64,000 nt of DNA from Psychrobacter proteolyticus (GTDB lineage: Bacteria > Pseudomonadota > Gammaproteobacteria > Pseudomonadales > Moraxellaceae). This document shows, piece after piece, positions 27,694-36,357 of this stretch. The first letter of the stretch is position 1. Every line of letters begins with the position of its first letter. Under the pieces are notes generated by a model. That model saw only the letters and a list, made by a program, of their open reading frames with translations. It was not told the DNA's origin and searched no databases. The stretch lies in assembly GCF_003350005.1 (NCBI RefSeq), contig NZ_QLKS01000001.1, forward strand, positions 911,946 to 975,945, given 5' to 3'. The position numbers were made by a program, and so were the translations under genes.

Positions 27694-29022
27694 ATGAATA
27701 AATCAAAGAACTCCGTATTGAAAAACCCTATAGAACAGATGCTAGACGAATCTACTATGACATCATTTGACCATGTCATTATCAATGCCAATATCGCCAC
27801 CTTTTCAACGCAATACGGGTTTGATATTTATGTCGATAATCAAGCTGATAGTAACCCATATGGTCAGTTGCATAATGCGGCTATCGGTATTAAAAACGGC
27901 AAAATCGCTTGGATTGGCACAAAGGATCAAGTCACTGCTCATTTGCCTAAATATCAAGATAGCCAAATCACAGATGTGGATGGTAAATGGATAACCCCAG
28001 GGCTTATCGATTGTCATACGCACATTGTCTATGGTGGCAACCGCAGCAATGAATTCGAAGCGCGTTTGCAAGGGGCCAGTTACCAAGACATCGCTGCACA
28101 AGGCGGCGGTATTGTCGCGACCGTGAGCGCGACTCGCGCGGCCAGTATTGAATCGCTATTCACACAGAGTGAGAAACGTTTAGTCGCGCTGATGAAAGAA
28201 GGCGTTACCAGTATCGAAATTAAATCTGGTTATGGCTTGGACTTAGACACTGAACGCAAAATGCTCACGGTCGCTCGCCAGCTTGGTGAAAAATACGACA
28301 TCCATGTAAGTACCACGTATTTGGCGGCTCATGCCTTGCCACCTGAGTATAAAAATCGTGCAGATGACTATATTGAGCAAGTTTGCGAGTGGCTGCCAAT
28401 TCTGTATGCAGAAGGTTTAGTCAATGCAGTCGATGGGTTTTGTGAAAACATCGCCTTTAGGACAGAGCAAATCAGACGAGTGTTTGAAGTGGCTCGCTTA
28501 TTGGATCTACCAGTGAAACTACATTCTGAGCAGCTGTCTGATATAGGTGGTAGTGCGTTGGTTGCTGAATATAAAGGCCTATCGAGCGATCATCTAGAGC
28601 ATTTGTCAGAAGAAAACATCAAAAAAATGGCCGCTAGCAACACGGTTGCCGTGATATTGCCAGGGGCTTTTTATACGCTGCGTGACACTAAGTTGCCACC
28701 GATTGAGGCTTTGCGCAAACACAAAGTTCCTATGGCCATTTCAACTGACTGTAACCCCGGCACCTCACCGTTGACGTCGCTTTTATTGACGATGAATATG
28801 GGCTGCACACTGTTTTACCTCACGCCTGAAGAAGTACTGGCAGGCTCGACTATTTATGCAGCACAAGCGTTAGGACTACCTAACAAAGGCAGAATAGAAG
28901 TGGGCTGCGATGCTGATTTAGCGCTATGGGATATCGCTCGTCCTGCTGACTTGGCCTATCAGATGGGACTAAATCCTATTCAAGGGATTATGGTTCAAGG
29001 ACAATGGCGCGAGACAATATAG
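27694..29022 (+). CDS. hutI: Imidazolonepropionase
   Basis: HutI opens the imidazolone ring to give formimidoyl-glutamate. The 442-residue amidohydrolase has the metal-binding DCHTHIVYGGNR motif, the substrate-contacting GGGIVATVSATR stretch, KSGYGLDLDTERKML, a second metal His (HSEQLSDIGG) and the metal Asp in STDCNPGTSP. An N-terminal extension of about 25 residues precedes the usual start; AGGAG supports this start. It is the last gene of the hut operon, followed by a terminator. Confidence 0.93.
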   Translation: MNKSKNSVLKNPIEQMLDESTMTSFDHVIINANIATFSTQYGFDIYVDNQADSNPYGQLHNAAIGIKNGKIAWIGTKDQVTAHLPKYQDSQITDVDGKWITPGLIDCHTHIVYGGNRSNEFEARLQGASYQDIAAQGGGIVATVSATRAASIESLFTQSEKRLVALMKEGVTSIEIKSGYGLDLDTERKMLTVARQLGEKYDIHVSTTYLAAHALPPEYKNRADDYIEQVCEWLPILYAEGLVNAVDGFCENIAFRTEQIRRVFEVARLLDLPVKLHSEQLSDIGGSALVAEYKGLSSDHLEHLSEENIKKMAASNTVAVILPGAFYTLRDTKLPPIEALRKHKVPMAISTDCNPGTSPLTSLLLTMNMGCTLFYLTPEEVLAGSTIYAAQALGLPNKGRIEVGCDADLALWDIARPADLAYQMGLNPIQGIMVQGQWRETI

Positions 29023-29049
29023 TCAATATACTTTCATTCATTGCAATCA

Positions 29050-29085
29050 AAAAAGCCTCAATCATTTAATGACTGAGGCTTTTTT
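29050..29085 (+). terminator. Rho-independent terminator after hutI
   Basis: The stem pairs AAAAAGCCTCA with TGAGGCTTTTT, with a loop of about 13 bases and a T-run on the plus strand. It starts 28 bases after the hutI stop. It separates the hut operon from the Roadblock cluster. Confidence 0.88.
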
Positions 29086-29266
29086 AATAACAATGTTGCA
29101 AATTTTATGAAATTGAAGAAAAAAAACTTCATAACCTCACTTTAAATAGGGATTTACTATATCAATATTATTAGTAAGGATTTATAATACCCTTTTTTAA
29201 ACAGGGTTATTTTTGGCTAACTATAGTTCATAAATAAAAATTAACAAACAGTATAGAGAAAGCGAT

Positions 29267-29629
29267 ATGCGTACAGATTCATTTCAGCAGATATTGGAAG
29301 ACTTAAACAGTTCATCAGCAGATGTTGAAGCATCTGCGCTAATCTCTAACGATGGTCTTATGATTGCTTCAGCTCTACCAACCGGTGTGGATGAAGACCG
29401 TGTGGGTGCTATGTCAGCCGCATTATTATCGTTGGGTGATCGTGCAGGTCGTGAGTTGGCGCGTGGTAGTATCGATCGTATTATGATTCAAGGCGAGAAA
29501 GGCTACGTCATCATGACCTCATCAGGCGATGAAGCAGTACTCACCATCATGGCAAAACCCAACGCCAAGCTTGGCTTGATATTCCTAGATATTAAGCGTG
29601 CCTCAGAAGCGTTGGCAAAGCTCATTTGA
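29267..29629 (+). CDS. Roadblock/LC7 domain protein
   Basis: The 120-residue protein is a single Roadblock/LC7 domain, the fold of MglB and dynein light chains. Features are the opening helix (FQQILEDLNSSSADVEASALISNDGLMIASALP), a mid helix (RVGAMSAALLSLGDRAGRELARG) and the strand-rich end (DRIMIQGEKGYVIMTSSGDEAVLTIMAKPNAKLGLIFLD). Such proteins often regulate small GTPases, but no Ras-like GTPase gene is present in this window. It begins a set of same-direction small genes and has its own intergenic region of 240 bases. Confidence 0.85.
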   Translation: MRTDSFQQILEDLNSSSADVEASALISNDGLMIASALPTGVDEDRVGAMSAALLSLGDRAGRELARGSIDRIMIQGEKGYVIMTSSGDEAVLTIMAKPNAKLGLIFLDIKRASEALAKLI

Positions 29630-29684
29630 TTAGCGGTTAACAAGTGAATTTAGGCTTTCAATAAGTACTATATCTATTCGCTTG

Positions 29685-29716
29685 TTAATCATTATGAATA
29701 TTAATCATTATAAATA
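29685..29716. repeat. Two 16-bp tandem repeats before the PAS gene
   Basis: TTAATCATTATGAATA is repeated with one change as TTAATCATTATAAATA. It lies just upstream of the PAS gene, 25 bases before its start, and could affect its promoter or ribosome access. No regulator is suggested. Confidence 0.55.
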
Positions 29717-29740
29717 TAACGACCAACGAAGGAGATGACC

Positions 29741-30235
29741 ATGGGTTCTCCAATCCCTGATGCACACAAGCCCGATATGCCTGCTGAGCAAATCACGATG
29801 ACCTATCATGATGGCACCTCACGAACTGTCTATGATACTGGTATAGAACGTCCCTACCCAGATGGCAAACTGATTGTCTCGCGCACTGATTTAGACGGCA
29901 TACTGACACATGCCAATGATGCTTTTGTTGAGATTAGCGGCTACACGATTGATGAGTTAATTGGTCAACAGCACTACATTTTGCGCCATCCTGATATGCC
30001 AAAAGCCGCCTATAAAGACTTATGGAATACTGCTGAGTCTGGACAAAAATGGCATGGCTATGTCAAAAACTTATGCAAAGACGGCAGTCATTATTGGGTC
30101 TATGCCACTGTGGTGCCTAACGTGCGTCGCGGCGAAACCGTCGGCTACACCTCGGTACGACGCAAACCATCACGCAGCAAAATTGAAGCGGCGATGACTC
30201 AATATGCCCAAATGAAACAAGATGAGGAAGGCTAA
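29741..30235 (+). CDS. Stand-alone PAS domain protein (Aer-like PAS)
   Basis: The 164-residue protein is one PAS domain with no output domain. The sequence closely follows the FAD-binding PAS domain of aerotaxis receptors: TDLDGILTHANDAFVEISGY, then ELIGQQHYILRHPDMP, WHGYVKNLCKDGSHYWVYATVVP and GYTSVRRKPS. Redox or oxygen sensing is therefore possible, by family knowledge only. The start is set at ATG 29741 because GGAG lies 6 bases before it, whereas ATG 29735 is too close. It sits 3 bases before the PhnD-like gene, so the two are almost certainly co-translated. Confidence 0.82.
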   Translation: MGSPIPDAHKPDMPAEQITMTYHDGTSRTVYDTGIERPYPDGKLIVSRTDLDGILTHANDAFVEISGYTIDELIGQQHYILRHPDMPKAAYKDLWNTAESGQKWHGYVKNLCKDGSHYWVYATVVPNVRRGETVGYTSVRRKPSRSKIEAAMTQYAQMKQDEEG

Positions 30236-30238
30236 GTC

Positions 30239-30988
30239 ATGACGACACACAATATGTTAATCGCCCCTGATTTTTCGCCTGATCGCTTTGCTGGCTGGCA
30301 CATGTTCAACACCTTGATTCAAAAACGTGCCAACTTAAACATGCATCTCAATATTCCTACCTCTCACGCTGAGCAAGAGCAAGTCATTGATGCTGGTGAC
30401 ATTCAAATCATTTATGCCAACCCTTTTGATGCAGCCACTCTCATCCGAGAGCAAGGCTATCGAGCCATTGCCCGACCTATCGGCAAATCTGATGAGATGG
30501 TTATTGCGGCAGCTGCCAATAGCACTATCAGCCGTTTGGAAGACATTCAAGCAGGTGCTACTGTCGCGATGGCCGACAACCGAGATGTTAAACTGATTGG
30601 CTTGCGCTTGCTAGAAGCCGTCGATATAGAAGCGTCTGATCTCAACTGGGAGGTGACTGAGACCTATCAAGCGGCTGCTCGTAAAGTCATCAAAGGTGAA
30701 GCCCAAGTCGCATTTTTCTTGGCAGAGATATTTCATAGCTTTTCACGTTTGACCAAGACTCAGCTATCAGTACTTATCGAAAGTGACTTGGCTGATATCA
30801 GTCATGTACTCCTTGTCAAAGAAGACTTTCCCGATGCACAAATCTTTCTAGAAGCCATCCTTAATTTGCACAACGATGACGATGGTAAAGAAGCATTGGC
30901 TGAACTTGGTATGCCTCAAGGATTTGAGCCGATGAGCGAAGAAGATGCCGAATTTATGATTGATTTGATGCAAACGTTATTGGATTAG
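30239..30988 (+). CDS. PhnD-like periplasmic-binding-fold protein without signal peptide
   Basis: The 249-residue product has the fold pattern of phosphate/phosphonate binding proteins (PhnD/SsuA type): an early hydrophobic strand followed by FNTLIQKRANL, IQIIYANPFDAATLI, VAMADNRDVKLIGLRLLE and AQVAFFLAEIFHSFS. It lacks a signal sequence and a lipobox, so it is probably cytoplasmic. No transporter genes accompany it. Paired with the PAS gene 3 bases upstream, it could be a ligand sensor rather than part of an importer. The C-terminal acidic tail (MSEEDAEFMIDLMQTLLD) is unusual. Confidence 0.65.
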   Translation: MTTHNMLIAPDFSPDRFAGWHMFNTLIQKRANLNMHLNIPTSHAEQEQVIDAGDIQIIYANPFDAATLIREQGYRAIARPIGKSDEMVIAAAANSTISRLEDIQAGATVAMADNRDVKLIGLRLLEAVDIEASDLNWEVTETYQAAARKVIKGEAQVAFFLAEIFHSFSRLTKTQLSVLIESDLADISHVLLVKEDFPDAQIFLEAILNLHNDDDGKEALAELGMPQGFEPMSEEDAEFMIDLMQTLLD

Positions 30989-31112
30989 TCGCTCAACCAT
31001 TGTATTGATATCAAGCGCTATTTTGCGAGATGAAGTCATCGTTTGATTTACGACATCATTATCACTGAAGCAAGCACCGTCGTAATAATAGCGATGACAG
31101 GAGGGTATTATT

Positions 31113-31736
31113 ATGTCTGATTCAGACCTGATCAAAGAAAATGAAAGAGTCGCGCACCGAGTATTTCGGTTTTACTCTCGTAAAGTATTTCTGGCACCCA
31201 ATAACCGTCATTTTCATGAGCAGCGTATCAATGCAGCTTTGTTATTGACGGAGAAAGAACCGCTACAGGGTGCAGTGGCTGACTTTTTTTATGGTTGCTG
31301 GTTTGATATCCCATACGATGTAAACAACCTATTTACTCGTATCAAAGATCGTTTGTATCCTCATGTCCAGAAAGGCTTTCGCGATTGCATTGATAAAAAA
31401 AGATACATCCAGCGCAATAGTATGTTGGCCACTCGTTGGAGTGTGCTGATATCTCCTTCTCTCAATGAGCAAAAACAACGGCTGCGTATCAGCAGCGATG
31501 ATGCCCGAGAAATCGCTAAAGACATCACCACTGAGCTGATGCAAGCACATGAGCACGAAGACTGGGGCACGATTGAGCAAATCGAAAATGAGTTTTTTGC
31601 CCATTGTACTGCGCGCAATGATCGTCTCGCATTTTCGCTGGTATGGTTCCGCTTGGGTAGAAGTGATTGGCAGTTCGATGCGCGCTGGGACAACTGCCAA
31701 CAACATCTCGATCAAACTATAATCAAATCCATATAA
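31113..31736 (+). CDS. Hypothetical protein of the Roadblock cluster
   Basis: I do not recognise this 207-residue soluble protein. It is rich in Arg, Phe and Trp, has no signal peptide or membrane helix and is probably largely helical (FFYGCWFDIPYDVNNLFTRIKDRL; DDAREIAKDITTELMQAHEHEDWGTIEQIENEFF). AGGAGG precedes the start at good spacing. The last residues and stop codon (TIIKSI) lie inside repeat copy C, so the C-terminus has probably been replaced or extended by insertion. Context links it to the flanking Roadblock and PAS genes. Confidence 0.65.
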   Translation: MSDSDLIKENERVAHRVFRFYSRKVFLAPNNRHFHEQRINAALLLTEKEPLQGAVADFFYGCWFDIPYDVNNLFTRIKDRLYPHVQKGFRDCIDKKRYIQRNSMLATRWSVLISPSLNEQKQRLRISSDDAREIAKDITTELMQAHEHEDWGTIEQIENEFFAHCTARNDRLAFSLVWFRLGRSDWQFDARWDNCQQHLDQTIIKSI

Positions 31737-31826
31737 ATCCGCTACATCGTCATCCTCGCTAAGCATACTAATGTATAACTTACGCTCGATTTGCTTGTAT
31801 CGAAATTATTTGAACTCAACGATATG
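31718..31826 (-). repeat. Intergenic element, copy C (MITE-like), inverted
   Basis: This copy is in reverse orientation and about 109 bp. It shares with copy A a nearly identical central block (GCGAGGATGACGATGTAGCG, and flanking ATGCTTA / GATTTATAT). Its edge TATAATCA at 31718 is within the preceding open frame. The other edge is degenerate near 31826, so that boundary is approximate. Confidence 0.72.
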
Positions 31827-31876
31827 AAGGCTTAATTTGTCACTTATTAATCACTTTTATCATAATGGTAGTTACT

Positions 31877-32491
31877 ATGTCTTCTTACTTAAATGCTGAT
31901 AAAACCTATCTAACTCTGACGCCAGCTGGTATTTTTGAGGCGTTTTCACAGAACGAACCGACTGATGAGCAGTTGGCATTACAGGATTTGCTGTCTTATG
32001 AGCAGACACTGCTCGCTGCTGACTGGCTTCAGCGTTATTCTGATGACTGGCTACAGAGTTTTATAGAACAAGGTTGGATTGAAAAGCTGTCACTGCTTTT
32101 ACCAGCACCTAACTTGCCATTAGACCAGTTTTTGCCTTATGTTGTGGCGAGCTTATCTGGTAAACGCCGTGCCGCTATTGGATCTGATGAAGGGTTTTGT
32201 TTAGCGCGAGTGGGTTATAGTCAAGAAGAAGCGGACATGCTCAGTGTCGCCGCCGCTGATTTTTCAGGCTTTATGCTCCGCCAAAAGCAACGTGGGTGGG
32301 CAGTAGAGAGTCAGGCAATCTCGTTTTTTCAACAGGTCGACCTACTCATTCCTGAGACCAGCTTTGTATTTTTATGGATAGATAATGCAGGCTATGTCCT
32401 CATCATCGATGGCGAACCTCTGACCAATAGTCGTGCCTTTGTAGAGCTGGTATGGGCACTCAAAACCTCTGGATTGAGATTTCTTAACTAA
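31877..32491 (+). CDS. Roadblock-like protein with N-terminal helical domain
   Basis: The 204-residue protein has an N-terminal region (residues about 1-75) that looks like a small helical or winged-helix domain. A second region follows with Roadblock-like pattern (AAIGSDEGFCLARVGYSQEEADMLSVAAADFSGFM, then FVFLWIDNAGYVLIIDGEPL and FVELVWALK). The Roadblock call is inferred from pattern and from the first Roadblock gene of the cluster and is not certain. The start is 31877 or 31865; neither has a clear ribosome site. The repeat copy C lies immediately upstream, so its promoter may derive in part from that element. Confidence 0.55.
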   Translation: MSSYLNADKTYLTLTPAGIFEAFSQNEPTDEQLALQDLLSYEQTLLAADWLQRYSDDWLQSFIEQGWIEKLSLLLPAPNLPLDQFLPYVVASLSGKRRAAIGSDEGFCLARVGYSQEEADMLSVAAADFSGFMLRQKQRGWAVESQAISFFQQVDLLIPETSFVFLWIDNAGYVLIIDGEPLTNSRAFVELVWALKTSGLRFLN

Positions 32492-32909
32492 GGAGGTTCC
32501 TTAACTGATTTAACTCGCTTAATTCATTTCGTTGCATCGTTTGATTTGATGCTCAAGCTCAATCTTTTACGCAAGCATAAGCAGTGCGCTTTATTCTAGC
32601 TAAGCACACTACTTATGCTTATATGAAACTTTTCGTACCATTCTTATCTATATCACTCTTTGATATCAGCCAACTGTACGCAGCAATAACAATACTCTCA
32701 GAATTAACAATAACTTGTCAGAATTTAGGTCATACTCTCCTCATACACTTAGGTATTTTCTTGCCACAACTTAAGTTGCCACAAATCTATAACCGTTCAT
32801 ACGTCTATACAGCTTCCAATATTTTAATTATCTTTCCCAACGTTGTACCCTACAGAAATCGGCAACCCTTGCCAAACCTTGCATTCTTGCTTATTTTTTA
32901 GGACAGTTT

Positions 32910-33590
32910 ATGACTTCGCTGACCACTGTGCGCGTGCGTTATCAAACGATTGAAATTGGCAATACCGACATTCATATTTGCACTTTGCGTGACAATCAAC
33001 AATTTAGCGACCCTGACGATGAAGCGTTAAATCTGGGCATTTGCTCTGCTTCTTGGCCGATGTTTGGGGTGATATGGCCGTCAAGCTTGGTGCTGGCCAA
33101 TCATATGCTTGATTACGATATTGCAGGCAAACGTATTTTGGAAGTTGGCTGCGGTATGGCGCTCTCTAGTCTGCTACTGAGTCATAGACATGCGGACATC
33201 ACAGCGACTGACTATCATCCAACGGTTGAGTATTTCCTTGATAGGAATACCACGCTGAATAATAACAAAGAGATTAATTTTGAGCGTTTAGATTGGGCAG
33301 AAGACAATAGCCATCTTGGCAAGTTTGATATGATTATCGGCAGTGACTTGCTCTATGAAGACCAACACATTGACATATTAGCCGAGTTCATTGACCGTCA
33401 TGCTATGCCGACTTGCGAGGTCATCGTGGTCGATCCTGGTCGCGGTCGCAAAAACAAGCTAACCAACAAGATGACTGAGTTTGGCTTTAGTAGTAAGCAT
33501 GTAAAACCTGAAAACACTACTTATCTAGACTTGCCATTTAAAGGGCATATTTTGACGTTTTCGCGAGATAATAGTAGCCAAACAGAGTAA
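32910..33590 (+). CDS. Class I SAM-dependent methyltransferase (METTL21/Nnt1-like)
   Basis: The 226-residue protein is a Rossmann-fold methyltransferase. Motif I is ILEVGCGMALSSLLL, motif II is ATDYHPTVEYF, and IIGSDLLYE is the later Asp-containing strand. The FGVIWPSSLVLANHM opening and the SDLLYE motif resemble the METTL21-like protein methyltransferases, while the substrate is unknown. It lies alone, and the 420 bases upstream (32492-32909) contain only AT-rich sequence with no convincing gene; a short palindrome around AAGGAGGTTCCTT at 32490-32502 overlaps the end of the preceding gene. Confidence 0.75.
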   Translation: MTSLTTVRVRYQTIEIGNTDIHICTLRDNQQFSDPDDEALNLGICSASWPMFGVIWPSSLVLANHMLDYDIAGKRILEVGCGMALSSLLLSHRHADITATDYHPTVEYFLDRNTTLNNNKEINFERLDWAEDNSHLGKFDMIIGSDLLYEDQHIDILAEFIDRHAMPTCEVIVVDPGRGRKNKLTNKMTEFGFSSKHVKPENTTYLDLPFKGHILTFSRDNSSQTE

Positions 33591-33609
33591 AAGACAACCG
33601 TCAATGCAG

Positions 33610-34197
33610 CTAAGTGAACACAGTATCCTGCCACTGCTGCCGAGTGATTTTGTATAGCACATGCTCAGCAAGCCGATGATTGGGGTCAAGCATAGGGTGA
33701 TAGAAGTTTTCTTGTGTATTGGTAATACCAAGGCGCTCCATAACCAATTGTGAGCGCTTATTGATAACGGCAGTAAAGGCAACGACTTCATCTAGTCCTA
33801 ATGTATCGAATGCAAAATTTAATGAAGCCCTTGCCGCCTCTGTCGCATACCCTAATCCCCAATAGTCATTATGTAATCGCCAAGCAATCTCGACAGCAGG
33901 AGAAAACGGCATATCGGCATGCGCATGATTTAACCCAACCATACCGATAAAAGCATCTGTCTCTTTTAGACTCACCGCCCAAAAACCCCAACCATTATCC
34001 TCAATCAGTGACTGGCATTTTTTGGCGATAATATTACTCATGGAAGTAGTTAATAACTTAGGAAAGTATTCCATTACTTCAGGGTTAGCGTTCATCTCAG
34101 CGAATGGCATAAAGTCGCTCGCTTGCCACTGTCTAAGATACAGACGTTCGGTTTCTATCGTATTTATAATTTTATTCTCTCGCATTTCGTTGTTCAA
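33610..34197 (-). CDS. GNAT family N-acetyltransferase (RimJ/RimL-like)
   Basis: The 195-residue protein has the RimJ/RimL-type arrangement: TERLYLRQWQASDFMPFAEMNANPEVMEYF at the N-terminus, the central IGMVGLNHAHADMPFSPAVEIAWRLHNDYWGLGYATEAARASLNFAF with the acetyl-CoA loop, and the late EVVAFTAVINKRSQLVMERLG. It transfers an acetyl group to an amine, often a protein N-terminus or small molecule. It is convergent with the methyltransferase gene and runs in the same direction as the molybdenum hydroxylase genes, 15 bases after the MobA-like gene. Confidence 0.85.
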   Translation of the reverse strand: MNNEMRENKIINTIETERLYLRQWQASDFMPFAEMNANPEVMEYFPKLLTTSMSNIIAKKCQSLIEDNGWGFWAVSLKETDAFIGMVGLNHAHADMPFSPAVEIAWRLHNDYWGLGYATEAARASLNFAFDTLGLDEVVAFTAVINKRSQLVMERLGITNTQENFYHPMLDPNHRLAEHVLYKITRQQWQDTVFT

Positions 34198-34212
34198 AAT
34201 GAATTAATCAGG

Positions 34213-34935
34213 CTAACTATCAAGCCAGCCTTTTTGTTTGGCATAGGCTAGCTGCTCCGGTGTGTCAATATCGTAGCTAAGCTGGTCATTATCGACCTCA
34301 CCTATTTGATCAGCAGGCAACCCTTTAATTAGGTGACGAAGCCCTTTATCACCTGTCAGTTCTGACTGCCACTGTCTCAGCAATTTATAGTTAATTGCTA
34401 AAGGTAGACCGAGAATATCAGATACCGTTTCATCCAGATTTTGATGTTTTTCTACACGTTGCCAACTGTGATAGCGACTGGCCACTACCGTCTGCTCGCC
34501 CGCTAGCAAAGCGGTTAAATGTAGCTCATCTAACAATACTTGATCTACTCCCATGATAAGCACTCGACCGATTGAAGTCGATTCAAGAGTAACAATTGTC
34601 TCGATACCCATACGTAAACTATGCGCCATACCAGTATCAGCTTGTGAGTTCACCACTATTTGAACCGTTGGATATTGATTGGCCAACTCTGTCATCATAC
34701 TAGCAATCAAATGATGATCATCAGGAATGACAACGACAATGGCTTGCGGAGTGGTGGTTAATGCCAGTCGAGTCATATAAGTAATCAACCGCTCACCATG
34801 TTTAACGAGTAGCTGCTTGGGTTGACCGAGACGCTGACTGAGGCCACTTGCTAAGATAATGACTGCATGGTTTTGGCTCTGCTGTTCAGTAATTTCTGTA
34901 TGTTCAGCACCCTCTATAAATGCACGCTTACTCAT
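34213..34935 (-). CDS. Molybdenum cofactor nucleotidyltransferase (MobA/MocA-like)
   Basis: The 240-residue protein has the N-terminal nucleotide-binding motif of the MobA/MocA-like NTP transferase family (IILASGLSQRLGQPKQLL) and an Asp-containing metal region (VLIMGVDQVLLDELH). Such enzymes attach CMP to molybdopterin for aldehyde oxidase and xanthine dehydrogenase type proteins. The adjacent XdhC and PaoABC-type genes support this role. Its start overlaps the XdhC stop by four bases (ATGA), so translation is coupled. Confidence 0.82.
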   Translation of the reverse strand: MSKRAFIEGAEHTEITEQQSQNHAVIILASGLSQRLGQPKQLLVKHGERLITYMTRLALTTTPQAIVVVIPDDHHLIASMMTELANQYPTVQIVVNSQADTGMAHSLRMGIETIVTLESTSIGRVLIMGVDQVLLDELHLTALLAGEQTVVASRYHSWQRVEKHQNLDETVSDILGLPLAINYKLLRQWQSELTGDKGLRHLIKGLPADQIGEVDNDQLSYDIDTPEQLAYAKQKGWLDS

Positions 34936-36245
34936 ACACCACTCTGGACAGTATTGGCATCCGTATCACTACTCACCGCTGAGATACTTGAAAAGTTATT
35001 TTGTGAACCACTTATTGAGGCGGTTTGATTGTGCATGACCGCATTAATCTCTGCCATGACGCCAAGTGCAAGTGCCTCAGGGCCATCTCCACCCAGCTTA
35101 TAACCAATCGGATAATGTAATTTATGAATGCCCGCTTCTAACATAGTAGGATTGCTAATATTTATGCTAATCTCATTAATCAAGCGTTCGGTACGATAGC
35201 GTGGCCCTAACTGTCCTAAGTATTTATAATTGTCTGAATGCTCTAGTAATGTCGCTAGACGAGCGCGATCTTGACTCAAGCTGTGTGACATCAGAGCGAC
35301 TGCTGCGTTGTTACTAAGCTTAAGCAAAGTCTCACTGTCATCTAAGGGTAGCGACATCACAGCGTCCGCTTGAGGAAAACGCATACGCGTCGCATATTGC
35401 GCGCGGCTATCTATAACTGTCACATGCCAATCTTGTAGCTTGGCCATTGTCACAAGCGGCATCACATCGTTGCCCGCCCCGCAAATTAATAGATGCAATT
35501 GTGGCTGCAGGCGTTGCACTAGCCATTCTGTTATTGCCTTACTTTTCTTCACCGTCATATATTCAGCATTTTTATCAGACAGTTTGTATTGTGCTAATTC
35601 TTCTACGGTATCGTAGAGTGCACTTGAAGGATTTATGTCCTCTTGTTCTGAAATACCTCCTAAACTGCGGCGCTCCTCTAGATTAATCCGCATACCGATT
35701 TGTAAATCATCACTGTTTTGCGATATAGGATCTTGATGCTGATAGTCATTAGCACGAATTAAAGTCGCTACACTAATCGGCTGCTGAGTACGGCGAACAT
35801 TACTAATGATATCTAACAGCGGCTCAGCCGTTGCTAATCGCTCAAATAGTACATGCACTCGCCCATTACAGCCCAATCCAAAATTTAGCTCATCAAAGTC
35901 CCCGTCATCTAAATCGCTATCTGGCTCATCATATATATCAGAGTTAGTTGCCTTAATACCTGCTTGCGCTTGACCTTTGTCAGCATATTTAATGTCATCA
36001 CCCGTCTGATAGATTTGCACATTGGCACCGTTACGTGTGAGCCAAAAGGCACGTTTGATAATATGCGGCTCCAAGCAACCACCACTAATCATTCCAACTG
36101 AGCGACCATCCTCACAGATAAGCATCATCGCGCCAGCACGGCGATATGCTGAGCCTTCAGTACGTACGACCGTTGCCAATACAGCATCAATACCTTGTTG
36201 CTTAGCTTTGATTGCCAGCTTAAGAATGTCAGAGACCTGATTCAT
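34932..36245 (-). CDS. XdhC family molybdenum hydroxylase maturation protein
   Basis: XdhC-type proteins bind molybdenum cofactor, insert the sulfur ligand and protect the cofactor before loading into the hydroxylase. The 437-residue product has the N-terminal XdhC/CoxI domain (VLATVVRTEGSAYRRAGAMMLIC, ISGGCLEPHIIKRAFW) and a C-terminal Rossmann domain (LLICGAGNDVMPLVTMAKLQDWHVTVID; LGQLGPRYRTERLI). The two are separated by a long variable stretch of about 90 residues rich in Ser, Asp and Asn. AGG precedes the start. It is transcribed toward the MobA-like gene and follows the PaoABC-type genes after a terminator. Confidence 0.85.
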   Translation of the reverse strand: MNQVSDILKLAIKAKQQGIDAVLATVVRTEGSAYRRAGAMMLICEDGRSVGMISGGCLEPHIIKRAFWLTRNGANVQIYQTGDDIKYADKGQAQAGIKATNSDIYDEPDSDLDDGDFDELNFGLGCNGRVHVLFERLATAEPLLDIISNVRRTQQPISVATLIRANDYQHQDPISQNSDDLQIGMRINLEERRSLGGISEQEDINPSSALYDTVEELAQYKLSDKNAEYMTVKKSKAITEWLVQRLQPQLHLLICGAGNDVMPLVTMAKLQDWHVTVIDSRAQYATRMRFPQADAVMSLPLDDSETLLKLSNNAAVALMSHSLSQDRARLATLLEHSDNYKYLGQLGPRYRTERLINEISINISNPTMLEAGIHKLHYPIGYKLGGDGPEALALGVMAEINAVMHNQTASISGSQNNFSSISAVSSDTDANTVQSGV

Positions 36246-36307
36246 AACACCTCTTATTTGGTAATTATTTTCTTGATAGTGACGAAATATACTGCTGACT
36301 GAGTTAT

Positions 36308-36333
36308 AAAAACCCGCTCATTAAGCGGGTTCT
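36308..36333 (-). terminator. Rho-independent terminator after the PaoC-type gene
   Basis: Read on the minus strand, AACCCGCT pairs with AGCGGGTT around a short loop, followed by TTTTAT. It lies 25 bases after the stop of the large molybdenum subunit. It separates the hydroxylase genes from the maturation genes. Confidence 0.78.
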
Positions 36334-36357
36334 TGTCATATACACAGCTTGCAAAAA

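Noticed and set aside
29187..29213. AATACCCT...AGGGTTATT stem in front of the Roadblock gene
   Set aside because: The stem is short and imperfect, and lies between a terminator and a gene start, so no firm role can be given.
32584..32901. Open frame of 105 codons upstream of the methyltransferase gene
   Set aside because: Composition is AT-rich and Leu/Ile-heavy with no ribosome site and no family resemblance; most likely a non-coding gap.
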